Assembly: GCA_965268275.1 (NCBI GenBank)
Contig: OZ254168.1
Coordinates: forward strand, 372,001-436,000
Direction of reading: 5' to 3'
Length of the DNA stretch: 64,000 nucleotides
Origin: AAA044-D11 sp965268275
GTDB taxonomy: Bacteria > Actinomycetota > Actinomycetes > Nanopelagicales > Nanopelagicaceae
Part shown: positions 8,224 through 16,227 of the stretch, piece after piece
How positions within the stretch are numbered: position 1 is the first letter of the stretch
How the letters are laid out: each line of letters begins with the position of its first letter
Translations under genes and position numbers: made by a program
The notes under the pieces: generated by a model
What the model was told of the DNA's origin: nothing
Databases searched by the model: none
Seen by the model: only the letters and a program-made list of their open reading frames with translations

Positions 8224-10362
8224 ATGGCTATAGTGCCAAAGGGCGCGCGCAAGCGTGCAAGCAAGAAATCAGCAGCCAAGGCTGCAGCAAAAAATGATGC
8301 AGAAGTAGTTGAAGTCGCCGAGACTGAAGTAAAAACTACTAAGAAATCTGCAGCCGCAAGTATTCCAGTTCCGATGTTTCAAGCTGCGCCAGAGGCGGTA
8401 GCACCGAAGAAAGTTAAGGCGAAAGCTGAAGTCGCCGAGCCGGTTGAATCAAGTGAAGAGTCTGAAGCAGATTCAAATTCTCGTCGCCGCCGTCGTGGTG
8501 GAAGAGGTCGCCGTCGTGGTGGAAGAGATTCTGATGAAACAAGTGTTGATCGCGATTCCGATACCGATGAAGAATTGGATGCTGGTGATATTTCTGAAGC
8601 TGGCGAAGATTCACCAACAGGTCCTCGTCGCCGTCGTCGCCGTCGTGCAAAAGGTGATGGCGTTACACCAGGTGAAACAATTGAAGAAGATGGCGTTATA
8701 ACTGTTGTAAAGGTTAGAGAACCTAGGGAACCTAGAGAACGCAAAGTTCGTGATGATCAAGGAACTCGTTCAGATCGGCCAGATCGTGGTGGTCGCAACC
8801 GCAACCGCAATGATCGCAGCAACCGCAACCGCAATGATCGCGAACCAAGAGATTTCGTTCGTCGTCGCGGAACCGTAATAACTGAATCCGAATATTTAGC
8901 ACGTCGCGAAAATGTTGATCGCCAGATGTTGGTTCGCCAAGCTGGAGATCGCACCCAGATTGCGGTCCTTGAAGACAAGATTATGGTCGAGCATTATGTA
9001 AATCGAAATAGCAATATTTCATATGTCGGAAACGTTTATCTTGGAAAAGTCCAGAACGTTCTTCCATCTATGGAAGCTGCATTCGTTGATATTGGTAAGG
9101 GACGTAACGCTGTTCTCTATGCCGGCGAAGTTAATTGGGATGCTGCTGGATTAGCAGATGGCGCACCTCGCAAAATTGAACATGTATTAAAGACCGGCCA
9201 ATCAGTTCTGGTTCAAGTAACCAAGGATCCAATTGGACAGAAGGGTGCAAGACTGACAAGTCAGATCTCACTTCCTGGTCGTTATTTAGTTTATGTTCCA
9301 AGTGGCGAAATGAGCGGTATCAGCCGTCGCTTGCCAGATCAAGAGCGTTCACGTTTAAAAACAATTCTTAAGAATTTGATTCCAGAAGATGCCGGCGTAA
9401 TTGTTCGTACCGCATCAGAAGGCGCATCAGAAGAAGAACTTGAAAGAGATGTAATTCGCTTAAAGGCGCAATGGGAAGATATCGATAAGAAGTCGAAAGA
9501 ATCTGGCACAAATGCGCCAGCACTTCTTTACTCAGAGCCTGATTTAACTGTTCGAGTAATCCGCGACATTTTCAATGAAGATTTCGATAAGTTAATTGTT
9601 CAAGGCGATCAGGCTTGGGATGACATCAATAATTACCTTGGCCATATTGCACCAGAACTAACGGCAAAGATTGAAAAATGGACCGGAACTCGTGATCTCT
9701 TTGTTGAGAATCGAATCGAGGAACAACTGGCTAAGGCATTTGATCGCAAGGTTTATCTGCCATCTGGCGGCTCTCTTGTAATCGATCGCACTGAAGCTAT
9801 GATTGTTATCGATGTTAACACCGGTAAATTCATCGGTAAGGGCGGAAACCTAGAAGAGACAGTTACCAAGAACAACTTGGAAGCTGCCGAAGAAATTGCC
9901 CGCCAACTTCGCCTACGCGATATGGGTGGAATTGTTGTAATTGACTTTATTGATATGACTCTTGAATCAAATAGAGATTTAGTTCTGCGCCGCTTGATTG
10001 AATGTCTAGGACGCGATCGCACCAAGCATCAGGTTGCTGAAGTAACTTCACTTGGTCTAGTTCAAATGACACGTAAACGTGTTGGTCAAGGATTAATTGA
10101 AGCTTTCTCTACTACTTGCGAAAGTTGTGGTGGCCGCGGAATTCATATTCATTCAGAGCCAGTAACGAAGGTTGCACTCGAAAAAGATATGGAACAACGT
10201 TATGTGCCACAGGTTCATGAAGAAGAGACCGAACCGGTTGATTCTGCAGAGCCTGTAGATACTGAAGTGATTGCTGAAATCGCTGAGGTTGCCGAAGTTA
10301 AGGCCCCAGCCCAGAAGCGTCGCCGTCGGGCAGTTAGCACGGGTGTGATTACGCCCGAATAG
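8224..10362 (+). CDS. rne: Ribonuclease E/G family endoribonuclease
   Basis: Cuts single-stranded RNA in mRNA decay and rRNA/tRNA processing. The 712 residues divide into an N-terminal low-complexity part of about 220 residues (acidic blocks alternating with Arg runs, RRRRRGGRGRRRGG and RNRNRNDR repeats), an S1 domain (about 245-335) and the catalytic core. The core carries the metal-binding region IDVNTGKFIGKGGN...GGIVVIDFIDM and the zinc-link CESCGGRG. A short basic tail follows. The N-terminal extension resembles that of actinobacterial RNase E enzymes and probably binds RNA or partners. Confidence 0.94.
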   Translation: MAIVPKGARKRASKKSAAKAAAKNDAEVVEVAETEVKTTKKSAAASIPVPMFQAAPEAVAPKKVKAKAEVAEPVESSEESEADSNSRRRRRGGRGRRRGGRDSDETSVDRDSDTDEELDAGDISEAGEDSPTGPRRRRRRRAKGDGVTPGETIEEDGVITVVKVREPREPRERKVRDDQGTRSDRPDRGGRNRNRNDRSNRNRNDREPRDFVRRRGTVITESEYLARRENVDRQMLVRQAGDRTQIAVLEDKIMVEHYVNRNSNISYVGNVYLGKVQNVLPSMEAAFVDIGKGRNAVLYAGEVNWDAAGLADGAPRKIEHVLKTGQSVLVQVTKDPIGQKGARLTSQISLPGRYLVYVPSGEMSGISRRLPDQERSRLKTILKNLIPEDAGVIVRTASEGASEEELERDVIRLKAQWEDIDKKSKESGTNAPALLYSEPDLTVRVIRDIFNEDFDKLIVQGDQAWDDINNYLGHIAPELTAKIEKWTGTRDLFVENRIEEQLAKAFDRKVYLPSGGSLVIDRTEAMIVIDVNTGKFIGKGGNLEETVTKNNLEAAEEIARQLRLRDMGGIVVIDFIDMTLESNRDLVLRRLIECLGRDRTKHQVAEVTSLGLVQMTRKRVGQGLIEAFSTTCESCGGRGIHIHSEPVTKVALEKDMEQRYVPQVHEEETEPVDSAEPVDTEVIAEIAEVAEVKAPAQKRRRRAVSTGVITPE
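8797..8841 (+). repeat. 24-base direct repeat within rne
   Basis: A 21-base unit (8797-8817) recurs exactly at 8821-8841, with period 24. It encodes two copies of NRNRNDR in the Arg-rich disordered region. It probably arose by slippage and is likely to vary in copy number between strains. Confidence 0.85.
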
Positions 10363-10371
10363 CTTCGGTTT

Positions 10372-10387
10372 TGGCTAGATCTAGCCA
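10372..10387. other. 16-base perfect palindrome downstream of rne
   Basis: TGGCTAGATCTAGCCA is perfectly self-complementary. It lies just after the rne stop and ends three bases before the TTGACC of the rplU promoter. It could be a DNA-binding site, or the stem of a terminator lacking a T-run. Confidence 0.5.
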
Positions 10388-10389
10388 GT

Positions 10390-10419
10390 TTGACCTGAAG
10401 GCCAGGCTCTCCGTATCCT
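10390..10419 (+). promoter_or_regulatory. Candidate promoter of rplU-rpmA
   Basis: TTGACC (10390-10395) and TATCCT (10414-10419) are separated by 18 bases, which is a good vegetative-sigma promoter. It would start the mRNA near 10426, giving a leader of about 60 bases ahead of rplU. Confidence 0.6.
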
Positions 10420-10485
10420 TACCCTCTGCCAGTTTCCTGGCTGATTAATTAAAGGTTTATCAAAAGTATTTGGAAAGGTGTCACC

Positions 10486-10794
10486 GTGTATGCGATTGTA
10501 AAAGCAGGCGGCCGTCAAGAGAAGGTTGCCGTTGGCGACACAGTTATTGTCGATCGTATCGATGCAAAAGCCGGTGCAGCTGTTTCATTCCCAGCGCTTC
10601 TAGTTGTTGAAGGCGCAACCGTTACTTCTGACGCTAAGGCACTTGCTGGCGTAAAAGTAACTGGCGAAATTGTTGAAGAACTTAAGGGTCCAAAGATCGA
10701 CATCCTTCGTTACAAGAACAAGACTGGCTACCGCCGTCGTCAAGGTTTCCGTTCCCAACTTACGCGCGTGAAGATCACCGCGATTACGAAATAA
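10486..10794 (+). CDS. rplU: 50S ribosomal protein L21
   Basis: Large-subunit protein that binds 23S rRNA. The 102 residues begin MYAIVKAGGRQEKVAVGDTVIVDRI, the L21 signature. The C-terminus YKNKTGYRRRQGFRSQLTRVKITAI is the conserved basic loop. The start is GTG, supported by GGAAAGGTG about seven bases upstream. It forms a two-gene operon with rpmA. Confidence 0.97.
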   Translation: MYAIVKAGGRQEKVAVGDTVIVDRIDAKAGAAVSFPALLVVEGATVTSDAKALAGVKVTGEIVEELKGPKIDILRYKNKTGYRRRQGFRSQLTRVKITAITK

Positions 10795-10810
10795 GGCAGG
10801 CGAATAACAA

Positions 10811-11074
10811 ATGGCAAGTAAAAAGGGAGTCTCCTCAACCCGTAACGGTCGCGATTCGAATGCTCAGTATCTCGGAATCAAGCGTTACGCAGGACAGATT
10901 GTTAAGAGCGGAGAAATCTTGGTTCGCCAACGCGGAACAGTTTTTCACCCAGGACAAAATGTAGGAATCGGTAAGGACGACACACTGTTTGCACTATCTG
11001 CAGGCGAAGTTGCTTTCGGTCGCGCTCGCGGTCGCAAAGTTGTAAACATCGTTCCCGTATCTGTAGTCGCCTAA
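10811..11074 (+). CDS. rpmA: 50S ribosomal protein L27
   Basis: Large-subunit protein whose N-terminus reaches the peptidyl-transferase centre. Its 87 residues begin MASKKGVSSTRNGRDSNAQYLGIKRYAGQ, the typical L27 start without the cleaved leader seen in Firmicutes. GSI/RQRGTVFHPG motifs are present. It lies 16 bases after rplU and is followed by the strongest terminator in the window. Confidence 0.97.
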   Translation: MASKKGVSSTRNGRDSNAQYLGIKRYAGQIVKSGEILVRQRGTVFHPGQNVGIGKDDTLFALSAGEVAFGRARGRKVVNIVPVSVVA

Positions 11075-11090
11075 CCCGCGGTTAATTTTT

Positions 11091-11122
11091 TGCGGGCCCG
11101 CGACAAGCGGGCCCGCATTTTT
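11091..11122 (+). terminator. Rho-independent terminator after rpmA
   Basis: An 11-base-pair perfect GC-rich stem (TGCGGGCCCGC at 11091-11101 with its complement at 11107-11117) and a GACAA loop are followed by TTTTT at 11118-11122. A T-run just before the stem means it could also act on the other strand. It separates the ribosomal-protein unit from obgE. Confidence 0.92.
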
Positions 11123-11175
11123 ATTTACAAGAGAATTTCAAAACCGAAGAGTTTAAAAAGGAGAGGAGAAGTTAA

Positions 11176-12666
11176 ATGGCAACATTCGTTGATCGTGTAA
11201 CTCTCCATGCATCTGCCGGTAGTGGTGGCGATGGTTGCGTCTCTATTCACCGTGAAAAATTCAAACCACTTGGCGGGCCAGATGGTGGCAACGGCGGACG
11301 CGGCGGCGATGTAATTCTGATTGTCGACCAAGACACAACAACCCTTTTAGATTTTCACCATTCACCACATCGTCGCGGAACAAATGGCTCATTAGGTTAT
11401 GGCGATTACTGCAATGGCAAAGAGGGTAAAGATTTAATTCTTCATGTTCCAAATGGAACAGTTATTAAAGATTCAACCGGAACTGTGCTTGCAGATTTGG
11501 TTGGATTTGGAACTCGTTTCATTGCGGCCCAAGGTGGCAAAGGTGGACTTGGAAATGCTGGATTAGCTTCATCGAAGCGTCGTGCTCCAGGATTCGCACT
11601 TAAAGGCGAGCCAGGTGAAGAACGAACACTTACTCTTGAATTAAAGAGCGTCGCAGATATTGGTTTAATCGGATTTCCTTCAGCCGGAAAATCATCACTA
11701 ATCGCATCTATCTCTTCTGCAAAACCAAAAATTGCAGATTATCCATTTACAACACTTGCACCGAACCTTGGTGTTGTTCAAGCTGGCGATACTCGCTTTA
11801 CTGTTGCGGATGTTCCAGGACTTATTCCAGGTGCCTCAGAAGGTAAAGGTCTGGGCCTCGAATTCTTGCGCCACGTAGAACGCTGTGCTGCTCTTGTTCA
11901 CGTTCTTGACTGCGGAACTTTAGAAACTGATCGCGATCCAGTTAAAGACTTCGACATTATTGAAGAAGAGCTTTCACATTATGGTGGGCTTTCAGAGCGC
12001 CCACGTTTAATCGCGCTAAACAAAGTTGACTTGCCAGATGGAAAAGCAATGGCCGATATGGTGCAACCAATTCTGGAAGCGCGTGGATACCAGGTCTATC
12101 AAATTTCTGCAGCATCGCACATTGGTTTGACTGAACTTAACTATGCAATGGCTCGCATTATTCAAGAGGCGCGTAAAGCTGAAGCTCTTGTTGAGAAAGC
12201 CAGAATAGTTCTGCGTCCAGTTGCTGTTGGAAATTCTGGATTCACTGTTACTGCAAATGCCGATGGTTCATTCACGGTTCTCGGAGACAAACCTGTGCGT
12301 TGGGTCAAGCAAACAGATTTCGGTAATGCCGAAGCAATTGGTTACTTAGCAGATCGACTTGCGACCTTAGGTGTTGAGAAAGAGTTGTTTAAAAAAGGTG
12401 CAAAAGCAAAAGACGAAGTCCGAATTGGTGAAGGTGATAACGCTGTAATTTTTGATTGGGAGCCTTCGATTGAAGCCGGCGCAGAATTACTTGCTGGCCC
12501 ACGTGGCGGCGATCTCCGTTTGGAATCACCATGGGCTGGTCGTTACATCGAAGATTCAATCGACGATCAATTGAGCGATGATGAAATTGCAATGCAATGG
12601 GAATACAACACCGAAAATCCAAAAGATCCACGGGTAGTTGTGGATGCGAATTCGGAGGAGAAGTAA
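11176..12666 (+). CDS. obgE: Obg family GTPase ObgE/CgtA
   Basis: Essential GTPase of 50S ribosome maturation and the stringent response. The 496 residues have three domains: the glycine-rich Obg fold (1-158, GGDGCVSIHREKF..GGRGGDV), the G domain (about 159-330) with G1 GFPSAGKSS, G3 DVPGLIPGASEGKGLG, G4 NKVD and G5 SAASHIG, and a C-terminal OCT domain. It has a long ribosome site (GGAGAGGAGAAG) and overlaps the proB start by one base. Confidence 0.96.
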   Translation: MATFVDRVTLHASAGSGGDGCVSIHREKFKPLGGPDGGNGGRGGDVILIVDQDTTTLLDFHHSPHRRGTNGSLGYGDYCNGKEGKDLILHVPNGTVIKDSTGTVLADLVGFGTRFIAAQGGKGGLGNAGLASSKRRAPGFALKGEPGEERTLTLELKSVADIGLIGFPSAGKSSLIASISSAKPKIADYPFTTLAPNLGVVQAGDTRFTVADVPGLIPGASEGKGLGLEFLRHVERCAALVHVLDCGTLETDRDPVKDFDIIEEELSHYGGLSERPRLIALNKVDLPDGKAMADMVQPILEARGYQVYQISAASHIGLTELNYAMARIIQEARKAEALVEKARIVLRPVAVGNSGFTVTANADGSFTVLGDKPVRWVKQTDFGNAEAIGYLADRLATLGVEKELFKKGAKAKDEVRIGEGDNAVIFDWEPSIEAGAELLAGPRGGDLRLESPWAGRYIEDSIDDQLSDDEIAMQWEYNTENPKDPRVVVDANSEEK

Positions 12667-13433
12667 TGAGCGCTAAACGCATAATTGTTAAAGTTGGTTC
12701 TTCAACGTTAACCGGAAGCGCCGGAACTTCGCTAAACAGCGCAGCAGTCGCACAATTAGTTGACGTAGTTGCAGACCTAAAGCGCCAAAATAAAGAGGTA
12801 ATTATTGTGACCTCTGCTGCAATTGCTGCGGGTATGGCGCCGCTTGGATTGACCGAACGCCCAACAGATCTTGCAACTCAACAAGCTTCTGCATCTGTCG
12901 GTCAGGGCTTATTGATTGCCAAATACAGTGCTGAATTTACCCGTCATAAAATTGTGGCTTCTCAAGTTCTTGTAACTGGCGATGATTTATCTCGCGACTT
13001 ACATAAAGAGAATGTTGCGCGCACTTTAAACCGCCTACTTGAACTTGGCGTTGTTCCAATTATTAATGAGAACGATTCAGTTGGCACCGAGGAAATTCGA
13101 CTTGGTGATAACGATCGCCTAGCCGCCCTTGTTCTCCAACTTATCGGTGCAGATTTATTAGTCCTAGTTTCAGATATTGATGCGCTTTACGATGCGCCAC
13201 CAACACAATCTGGTGCGAATCGCATTGCAAAAGTAACAAACTTTGCTGACTTGGCCGATATTGAAATTGGCGGTGTCGGATCTTCTGGTGTTGGTAGCGG
13301 GGGAATGGTCACGAAGATTCAGGCTGCCGAAATCGCAACTTCTAGCGGTGCCAGCATGTTGCTAACAGATTTAGCACATCTATCAGATGCGCTTTCAGGC
13401 AAAGATGTAGGAACGCTCTTTACCTCTAATTAA
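12666..13433 (+). CDS. proB: Glutamate 5-kinase, short form
   Basis: First step of proline synthesis: ATP plus glutamate to glutamyl-5-phosphate. At 255 residues it has only the amino-acid-kinase domain (IIVKVGSSTLTG, PIINENDSV, GDNDRLAALVL, GVGSGGMVTKIQAAEIA) and lacks the C-terminal PUA domain of the roughly 370-residue E. coli enzyme. The ATG at 12666 shares a base with the obgE stop and has GGAGGAGAAG upstream. An upstream in-frame ATG at 12597 lies inside obgE and is not likely. The 3' end overlaps the opposite-strand gene by eight bases. Confidence 0.93.
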   Translation: MSAKRIIVKVGSSTLTGSAGTSLNSAAVAQLVDVVADLKRQNKEVIIVTSAAIAAGMAPLGLTERPTDLATQQASASVGQGLLIAKYSAEFTRHKIVASQVLVTGDDLSRDLHKENVARTLNRLLELGVVPIINENDSVGTEEIRLGDNDRLAALVLQLIGADLLVLVSDIDALYDAPPTQSGANRIAKVTNFADLADIEIGGVGSSGVGSGGMVTKIQAAEIATSSGASMLLTDLAHLSDALSGKDVGTLFTSN

Positions 13434-14586
13434 GTTTCTTTGATACCTCAAGTAACACTTTGGCGGTAGGGACAGTCTCATCTAGCCCGGTTGGATTATC
13501 TGAAAGTTTCACAATTACGGTTCTAGTTTTTGGATTCATAAAAATATATTGACCGTGCAATCCTTCGGCCTGACTGATGCCGGGGAAGGGATGCCAGACA
13601 AATGCACCATATCCCCAATTGTTATCTAGTGTTGTAACCGGGGTTGTCATTCGCTTAAGCCAAACTGGATCAATAATCTGTTTAGCACCGGCTTGACCAC
13701 CATTAATTACAGCTAGACCTACTCGCGCATAATCTCTTGCAGTGGCATTGAAGCAACAGAATGTTTTTTCAGTTCCGCCAACGCGATCAACATTCCAAGT
13801 GGCTGGATACTTTGCACCAATTGGCTTCCAGACATTTTCACTGAAGTAATCTGCAACCTTTTCGCCAGTAATAGCCTTAATTATCATTCCAATCATCATG
13901 GTATCAACGCTTCGGTATTCGGATTTCGAACCTGGTTCAAAGGCCATCTTGCGATTATTCTTCATAAACCAATCAAGGTCAGTTGTTGCATACATCTGCG
14001 CGATAGCTACGCCCCAACCTGCTGGCCCAGTTGGATAATTATCAGAGACACCGACCCCGCTCTGCATATCAAGAAGTGTTTGAACTGTGACGTGATCAAA
14101 AGATGTTCCAGTCTTTAACTCTGGAAAATACTTAACAAAAGTGTCACTCTCTTTTAATTTTCCTTGGGCAATTAATTGACCAGCAATTATTGCGGTCATT
14201 GTTTTTGCAACCGAGTAAGAGGGAAGTTGTGAGGTTTCGTTAAATCCGGCCTTGTAATACTCGTAAGTGATTACGCCATTTCTAACCAATAAAAATGCAT
14301 TGGTATTTGTGCGGTCTAAGAAATCTTGCCATTTGATTTGCTTGCCCTTCCAGGCAACTGTTTCAGGTGTTGCTTCTGTGCTTGTTGGCCACGCGATTGG
14401 ATTATCTGAAGGAGCTATCGTGTGCCACGGCATCAAGGTAGGCGTTTTGGAAGCAGGTGCTAAGCCGAGTTTTATCGTTGCGATTGGATTTGGATAATGA
14501 ACGAATCTCAAAAAGCCGGTTAGGGCAATGGCCAAAGCAATAAGAACAATGACCGTATTTCGTAGCACTCGCAATAAACGTCTCAT
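13426..14586 (-). CDS. Serine hydrolase of the beta-lactamase (class C-like) family
   Basis: A 386-residue penicillin-binding-fold hydrolase. It has an N-terminal hydrophobic anchor (about residues 8-26) after an Arg-rich start, so it probably faces the outside. The catalytic SxxK is in PSYSVAKTMTA. YRS follows at the second motif position, and GLHGQYIF stands where a KTG-like motif falls in the esterase / 6-aminohexanoate-dimer-hydrolase branch. That branch hydrolyses esters or amides rather than giving drug resistance, so the substrate is unknown. It is inserted in reverse between proB and proA and has its own leaderless promoter. Confidence 0.82.
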   Translation of the reverse strand: MRRLLRVLRNTVIVLIALAIALTGFLRFVHYPNPIATIKLGLAPASKTPTLMPWHTIAPSDNPIAWPTSTEATPETVAWKGKQIKWQDFLDRTNTNAFLLVRNGVITYEYYKAGFNETSQLPSYSVAKTMTAIIAGQLIAQGKLKESDTFVKYFPELKTGTSFDHVTVQTLLDMQSGVGVSDNYPTGPAGWGVAIAQMYATTDLDWFMKNNRKMAFEPGSKSEYRSVDTMMIGMIIKAITGEKVADYFSENVWKPIGAKYPATWNVDRVGGTEKTFCCFNATARDYARVGLAVINGGQAGAKQIIDPVWLKRMTTPVTTLDNNWGYGAFVWHPFPGISQAEGLHGQYIFMNPKTRTVIVKLSDNPTGLDETVPTAKVLLEVSKKLN

Positions 14587-14592
14587 GAGAGA

Positions 14593-14598
14593 AGGGTA
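14593..14598 (-). promoter_or_regulatory. -10 box for the leaderless serine hydrolase gene
   Basis: On the minus strand TACCCT is followed by six bases and the ATG at 14586-14584, with no Shine-Dalgarno site. It lies only eight bases from the -10 of the divergent proA gene. Confidence 0.55.
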
Positions 14599-14606
14599 AG
14601 AGGCTC

Positions 14607-14612
14607 TAGGCT
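14607..14612 (+). promoter_or_regulatory. -10 box for leaderless proA
   Basis: TAGGCT is followed by six bases and the proA ATG at 14619. No Shine-Dalgarno or clear -35 is seen. It overlaps functionally with the divergent promoter at 14593-14598. Confidence 0.55.
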
Positions 14613-14618
14613 AGGAAC

Positions 14619-15887
14619 ATGGAAGCCACTGCGATGATTGCCGAATTAGCTGACAAGGCCCGCCTGGCTGCGCGGACGTTGATTGCAGCAACTGATAGCG
14701 ATCGAGTCGAAGCGCTTAATCGAATTGCAGAAGAGTTGAGTGCAAGTGAAGTTGAAATCTTGGCAGCAAATTCCGCCGATATGGCGAACGCTGTAAAAGA
14801 TGGAATGGCCGAATCCATGCAAGATCGACTTCTTTTAACTTCGACACGTGTTGCCGGAATGGCAGATGGTGCAAGACAAGTTTCTAGAATTCCAACACCT
14901 TTGGGAAAAACACTTCGTGAGAGCACTTTAGAAAATGGGTTACATCTAAAGCAGATAACCGTTCCATTTGGTGTTGTCGGAATGGTCTACGAGGCTCGTC
15001 CAAATGTAACTGTTGATGCCGCAGTAATTTTATTGATGTCCGGAAATGCCGCTTTACTTCGAGGTTCATCAAGCGCTGCAAACAGCAATCAAGTTTTAGT
15101 AACAGTTATGCGTCGGGCGCTAGCTAAAACAAATATTTCACCTGATGTAATTCAACTTGTTCCATCTAATGATCGCTCTACTGTCGCAGCATTGTTGCAC
15201 GCTCGTGGCAAAGTCGACCTGGTTATTCCACGGGGGAGCGCCGCACTTATTCGCACTGTTGTGGATGATTCAACTGTTCCAACAATTGAAACTGGTGCTG
15301 GTGTCTGCCATGTCTACGTTGATAGCGATGCTGACTTAACTAAGGCACTGCCAATTATTATCAATTCAAAGACGCATCGGCCAAGTGTTTGCAATGCTGC
15401 CGAAACTTTGCTGGTTCATGAAAGTGTTGCTGCCGGATTTTTACCAAAGGCACTAGCTGCTTTGCGCGAAGCAAAAGTAAAACTAAATGTTGATGCCGCA
15501 GTCGCAAAAATTGCTCAGGCAAATAATCTTGATGTCAGTATTGCTAACGAGGCGAATTGGTCTACGGAATACAACGCGTTAGAGATGAATGTTGCAATAG
15601 TTCCAAGCTTGCTTGCGGCATCTGACCATATTGCTAAATATGGAACAAAACATACTGAAGCGATTGTCACTGAATCAGAGGCAAATGCTGCAAAATTTAT
15701 TGCACTAAGTGATTGTGCTGCAGTTATGGTTAACGCTTCCACAAGATTTACTGATGGCGAGCAGATGGGCTTCGGCGCAGAAATTGGGATCTCAAATCAG
15801 AAGCTTCATGCTCGCGGTCCTATGGGGTTAGAACAAATGACCACTACGACTTGGATTGTTACTGGTTCGGGCCAGATTCGCGCATAA
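14619..15887 (+). CDS. proA: Glutamate-5-semialdehyde dehydrogenase (gamma-glutamyl phosphate reductase)
   Basis: Second step of proline synthesis, NADPH-dependent reduction of glutamyl-5-phosphate. The 422 residues match the family. The catalytic cysteine is in HRPSVCNAAETLLV, and the nucleotide-binding region includes GVVGMVYEARPNVTVDAAV. TGAGVCHVYVD and GPMGLEQMTTTTWIVTGSGQIR are further family motifs. It is separated from proB by the reverse-strand hydrolase, so it relies on its own promoter. Start ATG 14619 is set by the -10 box six bases upstream and by homology. Confidence 0.95.
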   Translation: MEATAMIAELADKARLAARTLIAATDSDRVEALNRIAEELSASEVEILAANSADMANAVKDGMAESMQDRLLLTSTRVAGMADGARQVSRIPTPLGKTLRESTLENGLHLKQITVPFGVVGMVYEARPNVTVDAAVILLMSGNAALLRGSSSAANSNQVLVTVMRRALAKTNISPDVIQLVPSNDRSTVAALLHARGKVDLVIPRGSAALIRTVVDDSTVPTIETGAGVCHVYVDSDADLTKALPIIINSKTHRPSVCNAAETLLVHESVAAGFLPKALAALREAKVKLNVDAAVAKIAQANNLDVSIANEANWSTEYNALEMNVAIVPSLLAASDHIAKYGTKHTEAIVTESEANAAKFIALSDCAAVMVNASTRFTDGEQMGFGAEIGISNQKLHARGPMGLEQMTTTTWIVTGSGQIRA

Positions 15888-15918
15888 TTTCAATTTATTG
15901 GTAAGTGCTGGCTCGCGA

Positions 15919-15924
15919 TAAGGT
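15919..15924 (+). promoter_or_regulatory. -10 box for leaderless gatC
   Basis: TAAGGT is followed by TCGACC and the ATG at 15931. There is no Shine-Dalgarno site, and the spacing of six equals that of proA, ispG, proS, xerC and gabT. Confidence 0.55.
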
Positions 15925-15930
15925 TCGACC

Positions 15931-16227
15931 ATGGCCGCAATTTCTCGCGATGATGTCGCACACCTAGCAAAGCTGGCCCGAATTGAAATGACGCCAGCCG
16001 AACTTGATCACATGGCGAGCGAGTTAGAACAAATTCTTGGCGCAGTTAAGCGAGTCCAAGAAGTGGCAACATCAGATATCGCACCAACTTCACATCCACT
16101 TTCGATGTCTAATGTTTTCCGTGATGATGTTGTAAAGCCAAGCCTGACAAATGAGGAAGCGCTTTCTGGCGCTCCTGCCAAAGCCGAAGAGCGCTTCAAA
16201 GTTCCACAAATTCTTGGTGAAGAATGA
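15931..16227 (+). CDS. gatC: Asp-tRNA(Asn)/Glu-tRNA(Gln) amidotransferase subunit C
   Basis: Small belt subunit that stabilises the GatA-GatB complex, which makes Gln-tRNA(Gln) and/or Asn-tRNA(Asn) by transamidation. The 98 residues begin MAAISRDDVAHLAKLARIEMTPAELDHMASELEQIL, the GatC signature. An ATGA overlap couples it to gatA. It is the first gene of gatCAB, with a leaderless-type start. Confidence 0.95.
   Translation: MAAISRDDVAHLAKLARIEMTPAELDHMASELEQILGAVKRVQEVATSDIAPTSHPLSMSNVFRDDVVKPSLTNEEALSGAPAKAEERFKVPQILGEE

Noticed and set aside
8379..8744. Open frames on both strands opposite the Arg-rich part of rne
   Set aside because: They are Ser/Arg/Pro- or His/Leu-rich shadows of a low-complexity repeat, without ribosome sites or gaps, and rne is clearly the real gene.
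12597..12665. Upstream in-frame starts for proB (12597), gatB (17675), serA (24468), rpsB (32064) and tsf (32843)
   Set aside because: The extra residues do not resemble the families, lie mostly inside the preceding gene or leader, and each shorter start fits homology with a ribosome site or stop-start overlap.
13426..14586. Antibiotic-resistance beta-lactamase
   Set aside because: The SxxK motif is present, but the rest matches the esterase/amidase branch of the fold. Resistance is not supported.
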